Shown here one piece after another: positions 55,301 through 64,000 of a stretch of DNA of 64,000 bases. The DNA is from Numida meleagris (taxonomy: Eukaryota; Chordata; Aves; Galliformes; Numididae): positions 19,887,965-19,951,964 of the forward strand of contig NC_034438.1 of NCBI RefSeq assembly GCF_002078875.1, written 5' to 3'. Each line of letters begins with the position of its first letter. Position 1 is the first letter of the stretch. Below the pieces are notes generated by a model that ran no database searches, was not told where the DNA came from, and saw only the letters and a list, made by a program, of their open reading frames with translations. Made by a program: the position numbers and the translations under genes.

Positions 55301-58300
55301 TCTTCTTAATTTGCAGTGTCCAGTAAATTACAGTAATGCTTGCCTAGGTTATATAATATTTTGAGGTTATTTTAGTTAGCTAGTGAAATTATGTGAAAGT
55401 ATCAGAATAAATTCATTTTTACTAGAAGATTTCAGGGATCGTGAAGTTTCACAAGGCAGTATAAGCTTTGATGGAACCAGCATCAGCTTTTTGGTTTTTG
55501 TTGTACTTAATGTCCACACTGGGTGAAAATGGGAAGAGACAGATAAAACAGCAAAAGACACATATGGGTAAAATAAACACTGGTGCGCTACTACATCCTA
55601 GTGTATGGTATCTAGAGAGAGTAAAAACAGGTGAAAAGAAGTGAAACTTTTCTTCTTTGGTCCAGTTTATGTGGGATAGGAAATGGTAGAAATATGTGTG
55701 GTGTTTGAGCTAGAGTGGAAAGAAAAAGACTTACTAGAGTGAATTCCAGTCGGAACCCAGTTCAGTTTTCAAGCCAGCTTGATTCTGTTGAATTTCAGAT
55801 AAACATCCAAAATTTGAGATCTTTGGTTACATTTCCTAAGCCATATAAATCTCACTAAATAAAACCTTGTGCTTTTTTTGCAATATGAACGCTGAGTGAT
55901 GAACATCTGGTGTGTTGGGGTTTGTTTGTTTTGACAGGCCAGCTTATGCCAGCAAGACTCAGGATTTTGAACCAGAAATTTCGGGTAAAGCCACAAAGGA
56001 TGGACTTATGCTTTCCTCTCCCTCCCTCTCTCTCTTTCTCTCTTTTTTCTGTTGTTTTTTTTTTAATAATCTTTTTTTTTCTGAAGCAGGAACCACTTTC
56101 ACAGCCTTTTTTCTTAAAATGTGTAATAACATTCATGGTTACTACCTGTAATGCTTTTGCCTTTATCAGATTTTATTTCCTTGCAACACAGTCTCATATG
56201 AACTGATATTTGAAGCTTAAAGCTGTAAGAAATTGGGTTTGAATATTTTCCTGTTCTGCAGAGACAGAGTAATTAATGTTTCCATTGGTTGATGCACATA
56301 TATATGTATATGTATAAATTTGTTTGTTTGTTTTTTTTAACAAAATTGCATGAATCAATAGTATAAAAAGGAAGTAACAGAGTTCAAAAGGTTTTCCATT
56401 GCCTGGGTTTATTTGATATCAGAACATCATATGGGAGGATCTTTAGAAACAGAATCCAGAGGTGAAACATCTATGTTTCTCTGTATTCATTTGTGCTTGG
56501 CTCTGGTCATATTCTATAAAACCCACTCTCCATTACAGCTGGCAAAGAACTGGTAGGTGTGAGACTGCCAGATAAATGTAGATGTTGCAGAAATTAGCAC
56601 TGCAGATGGTGTTTCTCACTGTGAAAGGTTTGGCTTGGCTTCTTTACATTGAAAAGGGGACTATGCATTGTGGGTGGAGGTACAAAGTGTGAGGCTGACA
56701 ATGCAGATGTCTGCAAGGTAGAGACTGTAAGATGAGAACCAGGCTGACCTTGCCATACATTTTGTGCCTCTGTATCATCAGCCTGATTTAGCTGAAAGCT
56801 CATTTGGTTGCTCTGTGATCTCATTTTCTTTGAAAAGCCTTGTTCCTGAGATGGTGCTGGTTCAAGGGAAGGAATGTGAAGGTACCAGGGACAGTCCTGA
56901 AGCCAGGAGGTAAAGAGTAGGCTCACTGTTCAGGTGCTGTGTTGGAGCTGCAGGGAGCGGTGATGGATGACCTCGTGGCAGCCAACCCAAGGCAGCAAAG
57001 AGCACAGCCTGTACTCAGGGACTGCAGCATGCAGGGGGTGCAGGATCTTTCTTTGATGCTGAAATCACATCTGGAGACAGTGTTTGTCCATAGCTTTACA
57101 CAAAACTCACTCAGCTCTAATAAGCTTATGACTTTTTGCTCTGCTCCACCGCTTGGCCTTGTCAGCTGGCCTCAGTCTAGCTAGATCTGACCTCTTCTTC
57201 TTCAGCATTAGACCAGTGAGGACTAAGGGGAGTCAGCAATCATATTGTGTTCCCATTTCCTCCAGATAGAAGGTATCAGCACAGAAAAATTGAAATTCAC
57301 TCAAAAGAACATTGCCTTTTCTTTTACTTCACCTCAGAAATGTAAACTGCAGCCATCATTGTAAACAATGAAAAAGTTACCATTTTTTTGATAAACTGAA
57401 ATTATGATTATAAGAGGAAATTGATAGTTCTCTGCAGATAAAGACACAAATAGGCTTTATTGCTCCAAGCTGTTCCTCTTCTGTGCCTTTCTGATCCTTA
57501 AGGTGAAGAAAGAAGCAGCAACAATAAAAGCAGCAAGAGAGAATTGTGTGAAGCGTGGGAAAAGATATTGAAGTTTCAGGGGAATTAGCTGGGAGGGATG
57601 AATACAGTGTTATAGCTCCAATCTCTCTCATTCTGAGCTTCTGGCTGCTGTTCTCCTAGCAGGCTCTAGATCAGACGTTTCGTTCAGAGTTCCAGCCTTT
57701 CCTGACCCTCCATTGCTCACAGGCATGTTCTTTACCCAACCATCCTGGCAGGATCAATAAGAGTAGCTTAAATGTCTGACTGCAAACACTGCAGTACACA
57801 GCGTGCTTGGAAAATCAATATAATTGGAAGGCATGCCTGCAGTGAGACTTGTGAGCTATCCAGCTATGAAGATCAAATTCTGATTTTGTACACTCTGTTT
57901 TCAAATATTCTGATGAGTTTGTTTGCTTTGTAACGATCAGTGTTCAGTTGTTAGAAGTAGTCCAAATTTATTCTATGTTTAGTTAAGCATGATCTGATCG
58001 TGTTAGTATCTAACCAAGCAAGCACTAACTGGAACCAATTTAAACTTTATTTTTCTTGGCTATATATATGTTCACATTGTCACCTTGCATGCACACATGC
58101 ACACAACTATCTCAGATTTCCTTGATTTTTTTTTTACTTTTAGCCAGCATTGTTTGCATCGTGCCTATAACACTTATGGCATGTGTAGTTGATGTTCAGC
58201 TTCTTTCCTAGCAAAGTGAAGTAGAGGTGTGAGGTTGTTTTGTTTTCATTGCTCAGTGGCCTGAAATGTCTCTGGACAATAGTTTTGAATCCCATCATTC

Positions 58301-59893
58301 AACTGACTTTTCCTCTGAGTGTAGATCTTGAAAAAATATTCTATGACAAGCTTCAGAAACTGAGCACTGAACTGAAAGAATCAAATGGGTGTGATCAGTG
58401 TCCAGCTTCATTTACTTTCAAAGTTAGTGGTTCCTCAGTTTTAACTCCATGTTCTGCTTTCCATTTTCATGTGGACACTCAGTTATTCAGCCTGCAGTAG
58501 GAGATACTTCTTATGTTCCCCTTGGTCAGGTATGAAGTCAAGGAGAAAGCATTGCTATAGTATTGCTCATCTAGAGTGTGTTCTCTGGCTTGCACAGCAT
58601 GGGAGAAGCAGTGCAGCTTTATCCAGCTGAAGGAACAAAAGGCTGGCTTGTCCCCTTCCTGGTGCATCTTTAGATGCACAAGATAGTGCATCTGAAGTAG
58701 TGCTGCTGATAGCAACACTACAGCTGTACTGTTATCTTCACTAGGCAGGGCAAGTGCTGGGCACTTTGCTCTTGTTCTGCTGCAACAGGAAGAAACGATG
58801 CTCGCATGTGTCACGTAAACATTGCCCAAGAGACTGTCTATGCTTGCTGCAGAGCTTCTGTGTTCCTGCTGGCTGACCTGGAGCAGCTTATGGAGAAAAG
58901 ACAGGTGCATCCTGCCAATAGAAAGGTCCATTTTGCAGCTGTGAGGAATTACTGCATATTTATGAAAGAGTAATGTGGGATCAGTTCACAAGTCTGCAAT
59001 GTATGCTTTGTACTAGTGATATCCTCATGTTTTTTTCCCCTACAAGGGTTTTTTTTTTATTCCACTGATGCTTCCTTGACATCAGACTTTCTCTCCATTA
59101 ATGCATTTTATATGAAAAGAGGGAAAACGTTGCCGTGTTAGTTTAGTTTGCACTTTCAGTCATGTTCTTAAATGCATCTAAGCAGCCCTCCTGAAGAATG
59201 TGTCTTGATGATGAAGAGCCCATGCTTCTTGGGACTAAACATTTGCCTTGAGGGAGGAAGCAGTGGGAAGAGATAGGAGAGAGCCCATAGCTGGAGGAAA
59301 CAGTGCTACTCCAAGCTGGCTGCTGCTGTTCTTGAAGTCCTGTGTCTGTCCCTTGAGGCTGTGGACTATTCATGTGATATTTTAAAGTGATTTTCATTCA
59401 TGCTGGGGTTAATGGAGTGTGCTAAAGCAAGTTCTTAATTATCTGCTCTGTAAGATTTCAATACTTTACCCTTAAATGAACAATAACGTATTTCACACTG
59501 TAAATCATCAGTATCATAAGAAGATAAGTGAATTTACATCTCCTGTGTTTTCCTTTGAGATTTTCTATCCGAAGGCTGTAACGTCCATTAATTGAGCAAG
59601 CTTCTCTCTCTTTTATGTTTTTTCTCCTGCTCCATCCTCAGATATCTGACATGATAGAGCCAGGAATTATTCAGCTGAAAGACATTACACTCATTTCAAC
59701 ACCATTCTTTACATAGATTCATAGAACAAGCTTCATAGATTTCGCGGATTTTTAACGCTGTTAACTTCTTAGATTTAGAGCTGATCATTTAATCATATTC
59801 TGCAGATTGCATCATCATGATTCCTATTAAGGAAAGTCAGCAGTTTTCTATTCTTCAGTTGGATGTCAACTGTACTAGCCCCTATTCTTCCTA

Positions 59894-59939
59894 TTTTGAA
59901 ATGTAGACACAGACTTCCCTTTTGAAATGTAGACACAGA
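59894..59939. repeat. 26-bp-spaced tandem duplication
   Basis: TTTTGAAATGTAGACACAGA occurs at 59,894-59,913 and again at 59,920-59,939, separated by CTTCCC. The copies are identical, which suggests a young local duplication. Confidence 0.9.
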
Positions 59940-60614
59940 AATAAGGTTTAGAGAAAACTCGGTGCATGGCTACTTGTACCGTATAAGTAGCTTACAACAA
60001 TGAAACCAAAATGGAAAAGGTGATGCTTCCAAATCTGAAGATAATAATGAGCTACTCCTCTTCTTTGACTCTTCTCATCTTCCAGCTGCCAGGTTCTACC
60101 CTACAATTTTTTTTCACTGTCAATGACAGAACCGCAGATTTACTGTTTCTCTTGTAATCCTGATGGCTTATACATTTCTTTGGAAATGCAGTTGCATTTA
60201 ATTCTGGGTCAGATATTTTGCTGTGCTTCAGACAAGTTATTTGCAGAACTGGTGGTCTTCTTGAAGGCTAAAATCAATAATAGGTTTCTACAATAAAGTT
60301 TAATAGGATTATGGAATACACAGTACATTAGCTGTTTCCCCGTTTCTTCCTAGGCTATGCCTATCATTTTCCCAGCAACACCATCCCTTCTTTTTCTGTT
60401 CAGTGCTTGCACCTGTTAGATGGAACTCATAATTCTACACTGAAGAAGCTCTGGGAAATAAAAACTCATATATTTCATACAAAACTTGACAAGCCTTAGT
60501 TCAGTGTTTCCCCTTCAATCAGATCATTACCATGCTCCTGGCATCACATGAGTACAACAACAATCAAGCACGGCACTAATAATTTGCTCTCAGGTTAGTT
60601 TTTTTTTTGCAGTT

Positions 60615-62470
60615 ATATTCATAGAATCTTGGAATCACCAAGGTAGGAAAAGACCTCAAAGATCATCCAGTCCAACCATCGACCTATCACCAATATTTCA
60701 CTAGCCCATGTCCCTCAGTACAACATCTAAATGTTTCTTCACCACCACCGGGGAACGGTGACTCTATCACCTCCCTGGACAGCCCACTCCAGCACCTGAC
60801 CACTCTCCAAGAATTATTTCCTAATGTCCAGCCTGAATCTCCCCTGGTGCAACTTCAGGCCATTCCCTCTAGTCCTCTCATGCAAGTAGCGATAGAAGAG
60901 GCTGACTCCCACCTCACCACAACCTCTCTTCAGGTAGGGATAGAGAGTTATAAGGTCACCCCTGAGCCGCCTTTTCTCCAGATTGAACAATCCCAGATCC
61001 CTCAGCTGCTCCTTCCTTGCCAGTCCCTTCTGAAGAGCTTGCAATCACCCACTGCAGCACTCCAGCAGTGGGAGCAATCCCACCAAGTTTCCATAATGGC
61101 AACTAAGTCATAGTTTGCCTGCTGCACAATGGCTTCCAGATCTTCCTGTTTGTTGCCCATGCTGCAGGCATTGGTGTAGATGTACTTCAGCTGAGCCCCT
61201 TCTCTTGCCCCCAGTCCCATCATCATTCCCCTAGGCTAATCTCTAGCATGCCTGGTTTTATCACCTTGCCCCTTCATTCCTAGTTTAAAGCCCTCTCAAC
61301 TAGCCCTGCCAGCTCCTGGACTAGAATCATTTCCCCCTTTGAGAAGGAGGGGAGACCCACCCACTGCCACCAGGCCAGGTGGCAAGTAAACTGCCCCATG
61401 GCCAAAAAAACCAGAATTCTTTCGTTTGCACCAGCCTCTCAGCCATGTATTTATGAAATGAGTTTTCCTGCTCCTTTCAGTATCTTTCTCTGCCACTGAA
61501 GGGATAGAGGAAAATACAATGTGTATGCCCGCTCCATCCATTAACCGACCCAGTCCCCTAAAGTCCTTTTTGATAGTCCTAAGGCTTCTTTCAGTGACTT
61601 CATTGCTGTCAGCATGAACTATAAATAAAGGATAATAATAAGAGGGGTAAATCAGACTAGGAAGTTTCCTAGGAATATCCCTGACCTGGGCCCCAGGGAG
61701 GCAGCACACTTCCCTGCAGGCAGGGTCAGGATGACATACAGGGCCCTCCATTCCTCTCAGAAGGGAGTTGCCTATGACAGTCATCCTCCTGTCCTTCTTG
61801 GTGGAGGCAGTCTTGAGGTGCAAAGCCAACTGCCTCAACCTAGACAACCTCAAGCGTGGACCTCCCACCACATCCTTACTCACTTCTCCCTCAAGTTCCG
61901 GAGCACTAAACTTACTACAGAGGAGCACCTGAGGAACCAAAGTAGGTCAGGATAGGGGTTGCCTGTGACATCAAGCTGGGACCTGTTTCCACTCCTCTTC
62001 CTTTAAATCACCTTCCTCTGCTCAGTGATGGCAGAGGAGGAGGTCCACCACCATGTGGACCTCCTTCTCACATGTGCAGCAGAAAGTTACTCCACCAATC
62101 TATCTCCTGCTTGCACTCTCCAATACTTCTTAATCTCTCCATCTCCTCCTTGAGCTTCACCACCATACTGAGCAGATCATCCAACCACTCACACCTCACT
62201 CAGGTGGAATCCCTGCCACTCTTTACCGGCAGCAACATGATCAGGCACTCTCTGCAGCCAGAGACTTGAACCACCACATTTTTAGGCAGGCACTCTGTCT
62301 GAGTCACCACATTCTTTCTTGACAGAGCTTTCTGCCTAGTGGAAACCATGGCTAGGTTTATCTGGGAGGCAACCAATAGGTGAGTCAGTCTCATGAGTGA
62401 ACAGAGATACTCCGCCCTCCTCACCCTCCCTGCTCGTCTGCCCTGCGCAAACTGCCTGCACAAATTATTC
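60615..62470 (-). mobile_element. CR1 LINE with ORF1 and internal ORF2 deletion
   Basis: Read on the minus strand from high to low coordinates. First comes ORF1 N-terminal-like sequence (62,200-62,487). Next is an ORF1 SGNH-esterase-like domain (61,296-61,940; MTVIGNSLLRGMEGPVCHPD, REVCCLPGAQVRD, YYPLFIVHADSNE). Then follows the ORF2 endonuclease start (61,002-61,226; YTNACSMGNKQEDLEAIVQQ, ETWWD). This jumps directly to the reverse-transcriptase C-terminus (60,814-61,044; [38 protein letters not shown]) and the 3' end (tcatagaatcttggaatcac on the + strand at 60,620). Most of ORF2 is deleted near 61,010-61,040. Frames are broken and the element cannot mobilise itself. Confidence 0.9.
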
Positions 62471-63002
62471 ATATATAGTAATGCCATTCAACACCACTCT
62501 CTGGGCCTGGCCCTCCAGCCAGTTCTTTATCCACAAAAGGCTATACCTGTTCAGACCATGGGCTGCCAGCTTCTCTGGGAGAATACTGTGGGAGACAGTG
62601 TCAAAGGCTTTGCTAGGTAGAGCAAACTTACCTACTTTGCTAGGTAAGTCAACAGTGTTTTCCTCATCCACTAGGTGAGTTATTCGATTATAGGAAATGA
62701 GGTTGTTCAAGCAGGACCTGCCTTTCATGAACCCATGCTGACTGGGCCTGATCCTCTGGTTGTCCCTCACATACTGTGTGATCTCACTCAAGATGATCTG
62801 TTCCATAACCTTTCCTGGCACCAAGGTCAGGCTGACAGGCCTGTAGTTCCCTGGATCCTCTTTACAGCTCATTCTTGTAGATGAGAGTCACATTGGTAAG
62901 CCTCCAATCCTCTGGGACCTCTCCAGTTGACCAGAAACACTGATAAATGTTGGAAAGTGACTTGGCAATCAACTCCTCCAGCTCCCTCATCACCCTCTGG
63001 TA
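62465..63002 (-). mobile_element. CR1 reverse-transcriptase fragment
   Basis: The minus frame 62,465-62,872 encodes SCKEDPGNYRPVSLTLVPGK, VMEQIILSEITQYV, QHGFMKGRSCLNNL, KAFDTVSHSI and NWLEGQAQRVVLNG. This is the fingers/palm N-terminal half of CR1 reverse transcriptase. The sequence stops at VVLNG, where ORF1-like sequence of the neighbouring CR1 begins. It represents either an older copy interrupted by the neighbour or a displaced part of one rearranged element. Confidence 0.88.
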
Positions 63003-64000
63003 GGTAAATTGTAATGATGAATAATTGTTTCATATATCTGCTGCCACGACTGTGCAGCTAACTGCCAAACAAAAGAGCAGTGTTAATGAGGCAGAGCAAC
63101 CGAAGTCTTTGGCATGGATAACCTGCCCATAACCATCTAGGATGTTACTTGTATTTGTGATTGTGCTTGGAATTTTGAAGGAATTGAAGAATTTTACATG
63201 TTCACTTGCCTTGAGTCATTCTTGTACCCTGAAAATCCCTCCAATAGAAGCAGAACAGCCTTTTAATTTTTCTAACTTCATCAAAACTATGCTGTGTGGA
63301 AACTGATTATTAATATCAGTGCTTCATTTATTTCATTTGAAGTTCTTGCTGATCATACTGGACCTTCGTTACATACTAAACTTTCAAAATGCAGCACTTC
63401 TATTTCCTGTTCTGAACTTTGCAACAGTCAGTCTTTGGTATGAGAAGATTTATTAGCAGTTGTTGAGACTTCAGATTTCAAAGAGATAAAATTATCAGTA
63501 GGTACATTAATTTTCGAAACTTCTTTCATTGATGTATTATTAGTAAGACTTGGAAGAGTTTGCAAGACCATCTGTCTTTTTGTGCCTACCTTCAGCTTAC
63601 TGCTTTTCTGTAAAAACCAATCAGATTTGGTCAAGTGAGACAGCTCTGACAAATGTTCACTGGTTGGTCTTTGGTTATCTACCTATTGGCTAGCTGTCCT
63701 AACAACCAATGCCATCTCAAGCTATGTGCTGAAAGCAAAACATCAAGGCTAACTTACTAGATACAGGTTAAGTAAAAGCAGCATTAAGAACTGATAGGTA
63801 TAGTGCTGTGAATCTCAGTGCTGCCTTTTACTGGCCAGAAATGCCTAAAGAGGAATTTAGTGACAGAATACTCATTTTCTGGTTCTAGCTCCAGGAAAGA
63901 TATAATACACGCAGAATTAAGCATGTCGTAAGTTCTGTTGGCCTAAGAAACGAGTTGCATTGGAGGATTCTGAACAAGGAATCAGCATATAGATAACTTT
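63003..64000. other. Intergenic single-copy DNA at window end
   Basis: AT-rich sequence after the CR1 block. No exon, RNA gene or repeat was recognised. The 74-codon minus frame at 63,428-63,652 has no known motif. Confidence 0.6.

Larger units (their letters stand above)
52113..60609. other. Long intergenic stretch
   Basis: 8.5 kb of AT-rich single-copy DNA without recognised exons, RNA genes or transposons. Small structures include a 24-bp tandem duplication at 52,336-52,383, a pyrimidine-rich run at 56,015-56,080, a TATATG patch near 56,300 and a 26-bp-spaced duplication at 59,894-59,939. The 150-codon minus frame at 58,479-58,931 has no family motif I recognise. Confidence 0.6.

Noticed and set aside
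58479..58931. 150-codon minus-strand frame
   Set aside because: No family motif, no supporting splice or poly(A) signals, and it is isolated in intergenic DNA. A real gene cannot be excluded but is not supported.
1..64000. CRISPR arrays, operons, tRNA or rRNA genes, bacterial mobile elements
   Set aside because: None were seen. The window is vertebrate nuclear DNA with split genes and CR1 repeats.

Overview
The window is vertebrate nuclear DNA, most likely from a chicken or close galliform relative. It is AT-rich, single-copy sequence with split genes (GT-AG introns) and a bird-typical repeat set: many CR1 LINE fragments, mariner pieces and one solo retroviral LTR. No Alu, L1 or other mammalian SINE was seen. 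Species and chromosome cannot be fixed from the sequence alone. Human chromosome 5q11-q14 corresponds largely to chicken Z, so a Z location is an inference.

Positions 1-37,945 hold the 3' third of IPO11 (importin-11) on the + strand. Ten coding exons, all with consistent phases, encode the last 343 residues and end at a TAA at 37,750-37,752. The seventh intron in the window (10,377-28,847, 18.5 kb) contains LRRC70, a single-exon leucine-rich-repeat membrane protein gene on the same strand (20,623-22,521). IPO11 is a nuclear import receptor and LRRC70 a surface or secretory-pathway receptor-like protein. Their link is positional (a nested gene, as in mammals) rather than an obvious shared pathway. 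The same intron also carries a mariner transposon, a U1 snRNA pseudogene fused to a CR1 tail, a CR1 fragment, and a candidate alternative last exon of IPO11.

Positions 37,946-64,000 look intergenic. No coding exon is supported. The region holds several CR1 fragments on both strands, a 345-bp solo LTR with a perfect 6-bp target duplication, and a rearranged CR1 block (60.6-63.0 kb) with ORF1 esterase, endonuclease and reverse-transcriptase remnants. The remainder is AT-rich single-copy sequence with small tandem duplications.

No prokaryote-like operon, CRISPR array or new multi-gene system is present. The most notable items are the U1/CR1 chimeric retrocopy, the possible alternative terminal exon of IPO11 at 18.2 kb, the tiny CR1-tail insertion flanked by a 13-bp direct repeat at 20.3 kb, and the CR1 block whose missing reverse-transcriptase segment lies upstream of its ORF1.
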